Assembly: GCF_000612505.1 (NCBI RefSeq)
Contig: NZ_CP004078.1
Coordinates: 2,767,252 to 2,831,251, forward strand
Length of the DNA: 64,000 bases
From: Paenibacillus sabinae T27
GTDB taxonomy: Bacteria; Bacillota; Bacilli; Paenibacillales; Paenibacillaceae
Reading direction: 5' to 3'
Numbering within the stretch: the stretch's first letter is position 1; each line of letters opens with the position of its first letter. Below are positions 53,329-62,269 of this stretch, piece after piece. The notes beneath the pieces are model-generated. The model made no database searches. It was not told the origin of the DNA and worked only from the letters and a program-made list of their open reading frames with translations. The translations under genes and the position numbers were made by a program.

Positions 53329-54468
53329 ATGAGTATCAGGCAAGCTGCAGTAGATATCGGCAACGATGCGCTTAAAGCCTATGTTCAAGGGCTGGATCAG
53401 GAAATCTATATTCCGAATGTAATCGCCGAAATTGGACCGTCCCGGGATATTGTGGAATTTGAAAAGCGTCCCCTGGACGGTCTCCACGTTGAGATCATTT
53501 CGGGTGCGCTTAAGAGCGGGCGGGGAATTTATGCTGTCGGCAATCTGGCCGGAGGATACGCCCATAATGACGAACTTACAACGGTCAGTGAAAAATCGGA
53601 GGCCGATCAGCCCGTCGTTATGCTGCTGACCGCACTCGCTTATGACGCCGCTCTAGCCTTGAACGACAAGGATGGAATCATCGAAGCAACCTATTATCTT
53701 TCAACGGGGCTGCCTTTAAGTGAAGCGAAGCGGGGAAAGCGCAAAACGTTTAAAGCTAAGCTCAAAGAAAATACGCATGAAGTGCGGTTCAAAACCACTC
53801 CGGAAATCGGCGGAAAAGTGGTAAAATTAAACTTCGAAGAAGTGCTGGTTAATATAGAAGGACATGTTGCGTTAATCGATCTGACGACGAACGAGGATGG
53901 ATCGGTCCGCAACGAGGAATTGACGCGGATGACCGTGCTCATTAATGATATTGGCGGGCTGTCTACCGACGCAGCGATTATTCATGAAGACGGAACCGTG
54001 GACAACATTTATTCGGATGGAATCAAGGAAGGGGTCTCTCCCTATCTGGATGAGATCATGGAACGGGTCCAGCACGAGATCGGATACCGGTTCTTGAACC
54101 GGCAGCAGCTGGTCGAAGTCATTACTTCGGTAAACAAAGAGGAACGCAATGTGGTCTGGTTCAGAGGGAAAAGGTTCAGCATTCAGTCCATCGTCGATGA
54201 AGTATTGGTCAAAATCGCCCGTGAAGAATATAAACTGATCCGGAGCTCCTGGAACAAGGTACCCGGCATCCGTGTCTCCTACCAAATCGGCGGCGGTTCC
54301 CTGCTGCTTAAACCTTACCTTGAGAAGATTAACGAGCAGGAAGAAGGCTATCCGCTTCGCTTTGTTGGAACGAAGGATTCGATCTGGATGATTGCAAGGG
54401 CATATTATAAATTACTGGCTGTCTACCTTCAATATAAAAATGAACAAGTGGCCGCCGCTGCAGAGTAG
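53329..54468 (+). CDS. ParM/StbA-family actin-like protein
   Basis: 379 residues with the actin fold signatures: phosphate-1 DIGNDALKAY at the N terminus, phosphate-2 NDIGGLSTDAA near 206, and an adenosine loop YQIGGGSLLL near 324. ParM-family proteins polymerise with ATP or GTP and push DNA apart. The next gene looks like the DNA-binding adaptor. ATG at 53329 after GGGAGG. Confidence 0.9.
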   Translation: MSIRQAAVDIGNDALKAYVQGLDQEIYIPNVIAEIGPSRDIVEFEKRPLDGLHVEIISGALKSGRGIYAVGNLAGGYAHNDELTTVSEKSEADQPVVMLLTALAYDAALALNDKDGIIEATYYLSTGLPLSEAKRGKRKTFKAKLKENTHEVRFKTTPEIGGKVVKLNFEEVLVNIEGHVALIDLTTNEDGSVRNEELTRMTVLINDIGGLSTDAAIIHEDGTVDNIYSDGIKEGVSPYLDEIMERVQHEIGYRFLNRQQLVEVITSVNKEERNVVWFRGKRFSIQSIVDEVLVKIAREEYKLIRSSWNKVPGIRVSYQIGGGSLLLKPYLEKINEQEEGYPLRFVGTKDSIWMIARAYYKLLAVYLQYKNEQVAAAAE

Positions 54469-54479
54469 GTGGTCCAGAA

Positions 54480-54992
54480 ATGGACTCATCGACTCCCCAA
54501 TTCCACACGATAACCGTTACTTTGCCCGAAAATACCCCTCAGGCGGTTCTTGATTATTTGGATCAACTGAAACAAACCGGTGACCGAACCTTCAGCAACA
54601 AAATTTCGCAGCTCTTGATCGAATCGCTAAATCGGGCATACCTAAAGGAAAAGCCGCATATTCTCATTCCTCTGCCGGAGCATCTTACCGAGGAGCAGCT
54701 GGATTGGTTCAATCATCCTTATACGAAGCAATTGCTGATGAACTGGATTTCGCAATGGGCCGGGGGCGCGATTCCCCAGCCCTTTTCAAATCACTGGACG
54801 CCGTCGCCTATGCCTTCACCAATGCCTTCGTCTATTGAGCCAACGCCTCCCGAACCATCGCAGCCTGAAATCCATGAAGTCCAAGAGCGCACGGAACCGG
54901 ATCATGCGACGTCTCCACCTAGCCAAGATTCCTTTCGGATCAGCACTTCTTACCATAACAAACTAGTAGGATTCTTTCTCGACGAAGATTAG
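54480..54992 (+). CDS. ParR-like adaptor candidate
   Basis: 170 residues. The N-terminal ITVTLPENTPQAVLDYLDQ with SNKISQLLIESLNRAYL looks like a ribbon-helix-helix fold, followed by a helical part, a Pro/Ser-rich linker (PSPMPSPMPSS) and a conserved-looking C-terminal tail (LVGFFLDED) suited to binding a filament. It starts 12 bp after the actin-like gene. Assignment rests on position and fold hints. Confidence 0.6.
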   Translation: MDSSTPQFHTITVTLPENTPQAVLDYLDQLKQTGDRTFSNKISQLLIESLNRAYLKEKPHILIPLPEHLTEEQLDWFNHPYTKQLLMNWISQWAGGAIPQPFSNHWTPSPMPSPMPSSIEPTPPEPSQPEIHEVQERTEPDHATSPPSQDSFRISTSYHNKLVGFFLDED

Positions 54993-55007
54993 GAGTGGTC
55001 ATTAAGC

Positions 55008-55631
55008 ATGAAAACAAACCGATCAGACATCATCAGAAAACGATATGACCGGATATCGGGGGTTTTCGATGTAATGGAACGGATGATCAAAAAAGAATGG
55101 CGGGCTGATCTGCTCAGCAAGGCTGAAGGCGAGGTGCTGGAGGTTGGCGTTGGAACCGGAGCGAACCTGTCCTATTATCCGCCCCGTGCCGCAGGCGTTA
55201 CCGGAATAGATTTCAGTCCGGGTATGCTAAAGTTTGCCAAACAGAAGGCGCTCCACGCTCCTTTTCCGGTAACTCTACTGGAGATGGATGCCCAGCATTT
55301 GGAATTTCCCGATAATTCATTCGATTATGTGGTTGCGACCTGTGTCTTCTGCTCGGTGCCGGACCCGATAGCCGGCTTAAAGGAAATCCGAAGAGTGTGC
55401 AAGCCGGATGGGAAAGTGCTTCTGCTCGAGCATATGCGCAGCGAACAGCCGGTGCTGGGATTAGTCATGGATCTTCTTAATCCGGTAACTGTCCGCATTT
55501 CGGGAGCCAACATCAACCGCAGAACGCTGCAAAATATCGAAAAAGCGGGGCTTCGCATCGAGGAAAATGTACCGTTAATGGGTTCGATCGTCCGCAGTCT
55601 TGTGTTAAATCCCGATAAGCCGGCAAATTAA
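55008..55631 (+). CDS. UbiE/Methyltransf_11-type methyltransferase
   Basis: 207 residues with VLEVGVGTGANL, a motif II GIDFSPGMLKFAK, the acidic DAQHLEFPDNSFDYVVATC and GKVLLLEH. Substrate unknown. ATG at 55008 after AGGAGTGG, 15 bp after the ParR-like gene, so it is the last gene of that operon. Confidence 0.88.
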   Translation: MKTNRSDIIRKRYDRISGVFDVMERMIKKEWRADLLSKAEGEVLEVGVGTGANLSYYPPRAAGVTGIDFSPGMLKFAKQKALHAPFPVTLLEMDAQHLEFPDNSFDYVVATCVFCSVPDPIAGLKEIRRVCKPDGKVLLLEHMRSEQPVLGLVMDLLNPVTVRISGANINRRTLQNIEKAGLRIEENVPLMGSIVRSLVLNPDKPAN

Positions 55632-55642
55632 ACGGTAAAAGG

Positions 55643-55677
55643 AAAAGGGCCTCCCAAAGCGGGAGAGCCCTATTTTG
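55643..55677. terminator. Bidirectional terminator between the methyltransferase and the copper oxidase
   Basis: AGGGCCTCCC and GGGAG-A-GCCCT form a strong stem; T-rich on both sides (ATTTTGT on plus, CTTTTCC on minus). Confidence 0.8.
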
Positions 55678-55688
55678 TCGCCTCTGCT

Positions 55689-57341
55689 CTATTCCGGTTT
55701 GTTGGCCGCATTAGAAGGAGAAGCATATCCAGATTGATAATCGGTGTATGTCAGCTGCTGCGCCATCCCGCCAGCGGCATGGTGAAGCTCATGACAGTGA
55801 ATCATCCAGTTTCCGGGATTATCGGCCTTAAAGGCGACAACGATCTTGTCGCCGGGTTTCACCCGAATGGTATCCTTCATGATCGTACTTTCCACTTTAA
55901 CCCCGTTTATTTCAAGAACCTGGAAAAAGTGGCCGTGTACATGCATTGGGTGATCCACCGTGCTTTTATTCTCAAACGTAAGCTTTACATAATCGCCGGT
56001 CTTCACCTGCAGCGCAGGGAGCTCTGAAAAAACTTTATCATTGATCGTATACACTTGCCCGTTCCCGTCCACCCTGGAATTCAGCACGGCTGTATATTCC
56101 AGTGCAAACTTCTGGACTTTGCTTAAATCCGACTCGGCAGGCTTGCCGTAATGATACAGATCGAAATCGGTCAATGAGTCGTGCTGGACTTCCAATGCTT
56201 CGCCCTTGCTTCCCGACACCTTGACCGGAATAACCAGCTGATCGTTATACTTATTGTCGTCATGCGCATCAATAGTAAAATCCTTGAGCGAGTTAATCTT
56301 CAGCTCGATGTCATAACGCTCACCCGGAGCGATCGTTACAACCTGATCCTTGAGTACGGCAGGCTCAGCGATTTCCTGTCCGTCCGTACTTACCACCCGG
56401 AACTCACCGGGAATGTGGATTCCGTGAGCCAGATATCCGGCATTGATCAAGCGCAAGCGGACGGTGTCTCCGAGCTTAGTCTCCAGAGCTGTAATGGATG
56501 AGCCCGACTTCCCGTTTACCGTATAAATATTATACATGGAAGCCATCATTTCATCTTCACTCATGCTGCCGGAGCCATGGGCGCCGTGGGCGTCTCCGCC
56601 TTCCTTCATCCATTCATCCAGAATCAAGGTATAGTCTTTATCCGGCTGTTCGGATTGTTTCGGCTCCACTATGAGGGCGCCGTAGAGCCCCTTGTCAACC
56701 TGCACGGAGCTCTCTTGATGCGAATGATACCAATACGTTCCCGCTACATCGGCCGAGAACCCGTAGGTATACGTTTCCCCAGGCTGAACCGCATCTTGCG
56801 TTAAGCCGGGCACCCCGTCCATGCCTGCGGGTACCGAATATCCATGCCAATGGATGGTGACGGGTACTTGCAATTCATTTTTCAGCGTCACTCTGACGAA
56901 GTCTCCTTGAGTCACCCGAATTTCCTGCCCGGGAACCGTACCGTTGTAAGTCCAGACAGCTTGCGTTACGCCAGGAGACAGTTCCAAGTTACTCTCCATC
57001 GCCGTTAAGGTAAAGCCTTTAACCGGTTGTCCGGCTTTAGGCTGCGGCAATACCGCCGCTTTCTCCTGGACAGGTTCCGCAGCCGCTTCAGGAGCGGGAG
57101 AAGGACTGGGGGAAGCCATTTCCCCCATAGTTCCCGCTGAATCCGTAACGGCTGTTCCATGTGAACTATGATTCATCTGTTGATTGGCTCCACCGGTAGC
57201 TTCTTGAACCGTTTCATTCGCAGTCGTTTCATTGGCAGCCGTTCCTTTAGAAGCCGAGGTTTCATTGATATAGATACCTGCTGCCGTCCCGCCGATGATC
57301 AGGGCCACAAAGAACAGCCATACAAGACTTTTACTGCTCAA
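55689..57341 (-). CDS. Multicopper oxidase, membrane-anchored
   Basis: 550 residues: N-terminal membrane anchor (about 7-25), a Met/His/Ser linker, then three cupredoxin domains. All four copper motifs are present: HWHG (164-167), HSH (206-208), HPMHVHGH (464-471) and HCHELHHAAGGM (515-526), giving the T1 and trinuclear sites. The Met after the last His stack favours Cu(I) or laccase-like oxidation. TTG start at 57341 after GGAGGAATG. Last gene of a seven-gene operon. Confidence 0.93.
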   Translation of the reverse strand: MSSKSLVWLFFVALIIGGTAAGIYINETSASKGTAANETTANETVQEATGGANQQMNHSSHGTAVTDSAGTMGEMASPSPSPAPEAAAEPVQEKAAVLPQPKAGQPVKGFTLTAMESNLELSPGVTQAVWTYNGTVPGQEIRVTQGDFVRVTLKNELQVPVTIHWHGYSVPAGMDGVPGLTQDAVQPGETYTYGFSADVAGTYWYHSHQESSVQVDKGLYGALIVEPKQSEQPDKDYTLILDEWMKEGGDAHGAHGSGSMSEDEMMASMYNIYTVNGKSGSSITALETKLGDTVRLRLINAGYLAHGIHIPGEFRVVSTDGQEIAEPAVLKDQVVTIAPGERYDIELKINSLKDFTIDAHDDNKYNDQLVIPVKVSGSKGEALEVQHDSLTDFDLYHYGKPAESDLSKVQKFALEYTAVLNSRVDGNGQVYTINDKVFSELPALQVKTGDYVKLTFENKSTVDHPMHVHGHFFQVLEINGVKVESTIMKDTIRVKPGDKIVVAFKADNPGNWMIHCHELHHAAGGMAQQLTYTDYQSGYASPSNAANKPE

Positions 57342-57353
57342 GTCTCATTCCTC

Positions 57354-58010
57354 CTACATCATTCCCATGTTGCTGCCATTGTTCATGTTTCCGCCGTTGT
57401 TCATGTTACCACCGTTATTCATGCTGCCGCCGCTTCCCATGTTCATCATGTCCATGTCATCCATCATGCCGCCTGAACCGCTCATGCTGCCCGAGTTCAT
57501 ATTGGATTGCATGCCGCCTTGGTTCATATTGGATTGCATACCCGGGTTCATATTGGATTGCATGCCGCCCATGTACTGCTGCTGCATCCGCATCATATCC
57601 TGCTGCAGCTGGTTCATACGCTGCATCATTTCATTCATTTGATCCACCGGTACGGTGCCGTTTATTGTGCCCTGCATCGTTCCACCGACTCCGGCAGTCC
57701 CGTTAACATGGATGTTATGAAGACTATTCGTTGACGTTGCTGTACCGGTGTTATTGGTCAGATTAAGTAAAATGACAGAGATGATTAAACCGACGAAAGA
57801 GAAGATTGCCAATTTCAACCAACTATTTGTTTTCATTAGGGAAACCCCTCCAATTGAGCTCGTTGTATTACTTGCTTTAGGCTTACTTGCACCGCTAATA
57901 TAGCCGTATGTTTTTGCTAACAGATAATAAATGGTGTAGAGCACACCTGCGACAAGAAGAATCAACAAGGATGCCATATACAGGTTTCCAAAGGCTCCGA
58001 GAGCGTTCAT
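57354..58010 (-). CDS. Met-rich membrane protein of the copper oxidase operon
   Basis: 218 residues: two membrane segments (about 9-31 and 57-77), then a tail rich in Met, Asn and Gly with repeats such as MQSNMN-x-GG and MNNGGN. Met-rich tails of this kind bind Cu(I). The ATG overlaps the stop of the preceding gene (ATGA) and has GGAGGAAC upstream. The tail is low-complexity, so a weak database match is expected. Confidence 0.8.
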   Translation of the reverse strand: MNALGAFGNLYMASLLILLVAGVLYTIYYLLAKTYGYISGASKPKASNTTSSIGGVSLMKTNSWLKLAIFSFVGLIISVILLNLTNNTGTATSTNSLHNIHVNGTAGVGGTMQGTINGTVPVDQMNEMMQRMNQLQQDMMRMQQQYMGGMQSNMNPGMQSNMNQGGMQSNMNSGSMSGSGGMMDDMDMMNMGSGGSMNNGGNMNNGGNMNNGSNMGMM

Positions 58011-58387
58011 TTTGAGTTCCTCCATTTGACGGGCTTCGGCCATACGATGGCAAGAAACAAGGCCCCTGCTATAATAATTGGCAGCATAAACACAAGCAGA
58101 GCCGTTGTTATCAAGTGAATCGCATACAGCCTCCCGGCTTGGTCATGATGCCCGGCATGCCCGCCATTGCTTGACAGGACCTCCGTACTTTCCATTGTTC
58201 CGGGATTGAACAGATCCGGTATGGTTGTATAACCCAGAACCTCATTGCTCATCATGTCAGCCATTGAAGCATCCATTTGCGACACCTTTTCCGATGGATT
58301 GCTCCAGGAGAGGGCCAGCACGAGGATGACAAGAACTGCAAACACGGAGCTGAGCTGCCAGAACGGCCGTTTTTGTTTATTGAACAT
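58007..58387 (-). CDS. Two-helix membrane protein of the copper oxidase operon
   Basis: 126 residues with two membrane segments (about 9-27 and 87-113) and a polar loop containing DASMADMMSNE and GGHAGHHDQ, potential metal ligands. Four nucleotides separate it from the preceding gene; it overlaps the next. Not recognised. Confidence 0.75.
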   Translation of the reverse strand: MFNKQKRPFWQLSSVFAVLVILVLALSWSNPSEKVSQMDASMADMMSNEVLGYTTIPDLFNPGTMESTEVLSSNGGHAGHHDQAGRLYAIHLITTALLVFMLPIIIAGALFLAIVWPKPVKWRNSK

Positions 58388-58390
58388 GGG

Positions 58391-58690
58391 TTACACCTTT
58401 CTTCTGCACCGTACGTAGACGCCGCCAGCTATACTGATCGCGAGTAGAGGTAATGCGAATTGAACGCTCTCATACACCAGCCATTGCACATTTGCGTCTT
58501 CTTTCACTTGCATGGACAATCCCATCAGGGAGGTTTCCATGGCCTTCATCATCCCCATCATGAAGCTCATCGTTTCTTGTTCGGTCGGTCCGTAGCGAAA
58601 CATCGAGATCAATATGGCGGCGAAGGCAAAGAAGAATGACGTCGTTACCATCCAGACCATCAGCTTAAACCTATTTTTCTTCATCCACAT
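58391..58690 (-). CDS. Small Met-rich membrane protein of the copper oxidase operon
   Basis: 99 residues with two membrane segments (about 10-30 and 74-93) and a Met-rich stretch between them (MSFMMGMMKAMETSLMGLSM). ATG at 58690 after GGGAGGG. Not recognised. Confidence 0.75.
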   Translation of the reverse strand: MWMKKNRFKLMVWMVTTSFFFAFAAILISMFRYGPTEQETMSFMMGMMKAMETSLMGLSMQVKEDANVQWLVYESVQFALPLLAISIAGGVYVRCRRKV

Positions 58691-58713
58691 GACGAAGGCC
58701 CTCCCTTCTTAGA

Positions 58714-59178
58714 TTATCTTCCCTTCTGTGCCTTTTTCTTAGGCCACTTCAATGCGTGGCTCTTCATATAGATGTGCCAGATCACGCTAGCCACCGCCAG
58801 ATAAGTCAATTTGTCATGAATCCATAGCGCGAAGGCCGTTACTGCGTGGCTGCTATCCATGAAGAGCCAGATCATTGCTCCGGTAACGATAAAAATGAGA
58901 GTGGTAATGAAGGTAAAGAGCCCATAACCGGATGGACCGAATACAAGCCATGGCTTTTTGGTCTTATCCCGTCTCAGGATACGGATCATTTCATAGATGA
59001 TGATGATCAGGGTCAGCAGAACATATACGACCGCAGCAAGACGGTGCACGATATCCGCAGTTGCAATATCATACTGCATCACCCAACCATACTTTGCTCC
59101 CGCCATTGCAATTCCGCTGAGAGCCAAGATGGAGAACACAATCGCCCATAACCAGTGAAGGATAAAATCAAACTTCAT
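58714..59178 (-). CDS. Cytochrome b561-like four-helix membrane protein
   Basis: 154 residues with four membrane segments and His residues at about 8, 45, 111, 121, 135 and 141. The pairs 8/45 and 121/135 sit in helices and could bind two b hemes, as in the cytochrome b561/FdhG-like family. The ATG at 59178 follows AGAGGTTG. If heme-bearing, it would move electrons across the membrane toward or from the oxidase. Confidence 0.75.
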   Translation of the reverse strand: MKFDFILHWLWAIVFSILALSGIAMAGAKYGWVMQYDIATADIVHRLAAVVYVLLTLIIIIYEMIRILRRDKTKKPWLVFGPSGYGLFTFITTLIFIVTGAMIWLFMDSSHAVTAFALWIHDKLTYLAVASVIWHIYMKSHALKWPKKKAQKGR

Positions 59179-59202
59179 TGCCAGTATCAACCTCTATCCG
59201 TG

Positions 59203-59775
59203 TTAGTCTTTATTCTTTTCCGTTTCATCCGAACCGGCCTTTGCGTTATGAGCGTTCTCCTCAACTCGATTGGCTTTAATTTCATCACCTGTAGTAATGA
59301 CTGCACCACTTGAAGAAGCGGCCGGCGTTCTATTGATATTTTGCTTCACGTAGCTGTACAGAAATGCGATCAAAGCTACGACAAAAAGAATGGTCAACAG
59401 CTTTACAAAAAAAGTCAATATCCCTGCTACGCTCCAAGCGGATACAAGCCCGATCCGATTCGATTGAAATCCGCCGTTTACCAAGATGCCAAGCAGATAC
59501 AATACGATGATTACGCCAATAAACGTGGCGGCCAGGACAACAATGGTTTTTAACAGCGGATCGTTGTTGATTACCTGTTTTCCTTTGTTGTAGGACTCTT
59601 TGAAGTACGCGTTCTTAAGCCAAACGGCAAATGCGACAACCAGGCTGATGACTAAAGCGACCAGCAGTAATTGAGTTACAGTGGACAGGATTCCGCTGAT
59701 AACGTTCCCTGTGCCTCCATAAGTCCCCATATTCACCGAACCTTGAACACTTCCGGACATATCCATATCCATCAT
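59203..59775 (-). CDS. Three-helix membrane protein of the copper oxidase operon
   Basis: 190 residues with three membrane segments (about 29-52, 75-99, 112-143) and a Ser/Ala/Glu-rich tail. The first residues are Met-rich (MMDMDMSGSVQ). ATG at 59775 after GGAGGAG. Not recognised. Confidence 0.75.
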   Translation of the reverse strand: MMDMDMSGSVQGSVNMGTYGGTGNVISGILSTVTQLLLVALVISLVVAFAVWLKNAYFKESYNKGKQVINNDPLLKTIVVLAATFIGVIIVLYLLGILVNGGFQSNRIGLVSAWSVAGILTFFVKLLTILFVVALIAFLYSYVKQNINRTPAASSSGAVITTGDEIKANRVEENAHNAKAGSDETEKNKD

Positions 59776-59799
59776 TTCTTGCTTCTCCTCCTTCTAAAA

Positions 59800-60735
59800 T
59801 TAAATGTTGTCTTCCGTGTTGGCCGGTTCCGGCCTCGATACAGCCAGGCTTCGGATCATTCCAATCACCCCGACGGTCAATAAGACAATGAACAATACGG
59901 AAATCGTTGTAAGGAGACCCGGCATTGGAATGCCCTTGATGCTGAAACGCTGGGATGCGTCGGACACCGTATTGGATGCTTCCGCTGCGGAAAGATTCTG
60001 AGCCTGCACAACGGTTTGTTCAATCTCCTGATTCACCCACCGATTCAGGCCTTCCATTTCCATTACCGTCTGTGCCATCTGATAGATGGCCTTGTTCGTC
60101 TGCCGAAGATCGCTCGTTCCGATGTAGTCTGCTCCCTGGGCATCTGAAACATTGGACAAGAATACATCTTTGGCCTGATTCAGCTTGATATACACGCTGT
60201 TAAGCGCAGCCTGGCTCTGAACCAGCAGGTTATAACGGTAGACAACCATCTGATAAGTCGGAGCCGGCGAGTCAGTTAATGCTGACTGAGCTTCCACCAT
60301 TTGATCGAGCTGATGGACCAGATATACACTCTCGGACAAAAGGTATATGCCTCTTTTAAAATTCTGAACCTGTACCGGATTTCCCGTGCCGGCCTGACCG
60401 CCGGTTCCACCCGATTCGTTGTTACTGTAAGTTGCCGCGCTCGCCGGAACCATATAAGGATAATCCGACATCAAATCCGCCATTTGCTTGACCGACTGAT
60501 TGGCGCTCGATACTTTCTTTTTCAATTCTTCAATAGGGTTCTCTGCCGCACTCGAAGCTGTACCGGATTGCTGCATGGCCGCGTGCTGACTGTGCGCATT
60601 CGTCTCCGCTGCTGTAGTTCCGGAGTTGTTCCAGGATAGCAGACCGCTCTTCGAAGCGAACCATCCGATATATCCAAGGCTGGATAAAATAATGACGATG
60701 AGAACGAAACCGATGATGCTGCGTATGGTTTTCAA
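59800..60735 (-). CDS. Membrane-anchored coiled protein, first gene of the copper oxidase operon
   Basis: 311 residues: N-terminal anchor (about 8-26), a large extracytoplasmic helical part with long heptad-like stretches (QNFKRGIYLLSESVYLVHQLDQM, KAIYQMAQTVMEMEGLNRWV), and a C-terminal membrane helix (about 274-296). The layout suggests a scaffold for the complex. TTG start at 60735 after AGGAGGTG. Not recognised. Confidence 0.75.
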   Translation of the reverse strand: MKTIRSIIGFVLIVIILSSLGYIGWFASKSGLLSWNNSGTTAAETNAHSQHAAMQQSGTASSAAENPIEELKKKVSSANQSVKQMADLMSDYPYMVPASAATYSNNESGGTGGQAGTGNPVQVQNFKRGIYLLSESVYLVHQLDQMVEAQSALTDSPAPTYQMVVYRYNLLVQSQAALNSVYIKLNQAKDVFLSNVSDAQGADYIGTSDLRQTNKAIYQMAQTVMEMEGLNRWVNQEIEQTVVQAQNLSAAEASNTVSDASQRFSIKGIPMPGLLTTISVLFIVLLTVGVIGMIRSLAVSRPEPANTEDNI

Positions 60736-60936
60736 AATCTACTCACCTCCTTTATCAAGAGCATCGATGTCTTTGTCCGTAGCTTTAGAATAGCAATTCA
60801 CTTTGGGGAAATTATGAAGAAACCATGAGGAAAGGATGTTTTTTCAAAATAAATAAAAGCACAGCCCGAGCGAATGATCCGGATTATAATTCGAAATATG
60901 GTTGTTTAAGTCACTTTATGGGGGAAATGATGAAAA

Positions 60937-62196
60937 ATGGCATCACGTATCGAACCGCTCATCAAGGAATATAAATCGGACCTGGAATCCGTGTATCATA
61001 CATGGTTTCTGCATAGCAGTGATCGTCTGAAGGCTTTTCGCACGATAAAAAGCGGGTTGAACGACGTGATTCAAGCGATTGAGTCGAGAACGTTCGGAAA
61101 TGATTTCAAAGGCTCTCCGCTTGAATTTGTGCTGGCGGCGATCTGTGAGCAGAAGCAGGTTTTTGAAGGCGCCGCTCACGCCTTTTACTGGAAGCCAAAG
61201 ATGCGTATCCCCGATATTTATGAGAATGATGAGCATCAGCTCGCTTTTGGAAGGTTCTTGAAGTCCGTTTCCCAGACTACCCAGGAAAAAACGGTCCTGA
61301 CGGAAATCATGAGCCTGGACCGCTTACAGATTAAAGGACTGGGGCCGGCCGTAGCCAATATCCTGTATTTCCTTCACCCTACCTTATTTCCGCCGTTCAA
61401 TACGGCGATCGTCAATGGGTTTAACCTGCTGCTCGGGCGCAAGATCAAGCTGGGGTCATGGCCGGCCTATTTGGAAATGCGGGCAGAACTGCTGTCAATG
61501 AACGAGGATCACCGCTCGGCTTTTTCCAAGGATCTTGGAGCGATTGCGGGATTCATGTTTGAAATCGGCTCCGGCCGAATCATCATGGAGGAGAACGCGG
61601 AGAATTACCTTAGGACAGAAGACGCCAAGCGGGAAAAAACAAAGCTTAAAAGGCATTTGGACGTATCCAATGATATCAAAGAAAATAATGAGCACAGTGA
61701 GATGCAGTATCATCTGGCCAGACTCGGACATGCGCTCGGCTATAAAGTGTGGATTGCACAGAACGATCACAAACGGAAGTGGGACCGGAATGTTCTTGGA
61801 GAGCTTTCCCTCCCTTCCCTGCCGCCGCTAAACGTCCCGAAACCCGTGGCTGATACGATTTCCTTTATCGACGTGATTTGGCTGGATGACAGAAATCGTA
61901 TCATGTCCGCTTTTGAAGTGGAAAAAAGCACTTCCATCTACTCGGGGATTCTAAGACTGCATGATTTACAATTGTCGCTCGGCAGCTACGATTCCAAGCT
62001 GTGCCTGATTTGTCCCGACAGCCGGGAGAAAGAAGTCCGGGCTCAGCTGTTTCGCCCTTCCCTTCAGCAGGAGAGCGTCCAGCGCATTTCCTACATCCTG
62101 TTTTCCGATCTCCGCTCTGACTGCGACGCCATGTGCAAATACGGCAGCTCCTCCGAGGTTCTCGATCGCATATCCAAAATTTGCGGTAACCTGTAG
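60937..62196 (+). CDS. PD-(D/E)xK-like nuclease candidate with HhH-like N-terminal part
   Basis: 419 residues. The N-terminal half has a helix-hairpin-helix-like LQIKGLGPAVANILYFL near 130-146. The C-terminal half has ISFIDVIWL (Asp at about 312) and AFEVEKSTSIYSG (Glu 327 and 329), the D...(E)xE/K spacing of restriction-endonuclease-fold enzymes. There is no methyltransferase beside it, so it is not an obvious restriction system. It may be a DNA repair or defence nuclease. ATG at 60937, ribosome binding site GGGGGAAATG. Confidence 0.65.
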   Translation: MASRIEPLIKEYKSDLESVYHTWFLHSSDRLKAFRTIKSGLNDVIQAIESRTFGNDFKGSPLEFVLAAICEQKQVFEGAAHAFYWKPKMRIPDIYENDEHQLAFGRFLKSVSQTTQEKTVLTEIMSLDRLQIKGLGPAVANILYFLHPTLFPPFNTAIVNGFNLLLGRKIKLGSWPAYLEMRAELLSMNEDHRSAFSKDLGAIAGFMFEIGSGRIIMEENAENYLRTEDAKREKTKLKRHLDVSNDIKENNEHSEMQYHLARLGHALGYKVWIAQNDHKRKWDRNVLGELSLPSLPPLNVPKPVADTISFIDVIWLDDRNRIMSAFEVEKSTSIYSGILRLHDLQLSLGSYDSKLCLICPDSREKEVRAQLFRPSLQQESVQRISYILFSDLRSDCDAMCKYGSSSEVLDRISKICGNL

Positions 62197-62213
62197 CAGA
62201 ACGTCCCCACAAT

Positions 62214-62257
62214 AAAAAAGGAACGGTCCAAAAGCGGTAATCGCTTTGAACCGTTCC
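62214..62257 (-). terminator. Terminator of the DeoR/HAD operon
   Basis: GGAACGGT and ACCGTTCC plus AAAGCG/CGCTTT pairs give a long stem, followed on the minus strand by six T residues, 12 bp past the HAD stop. Confidence 0.85.
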
Positions 62258-62269
62258 CCGCCACCCGGA

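Noticed and set aside
60937..62196. A restriction-modification system
   Set aside because: No DNA methyltransferase gene is adjacent; the methyltransferases in the window belong to small-molecule families and lie elsewhere.
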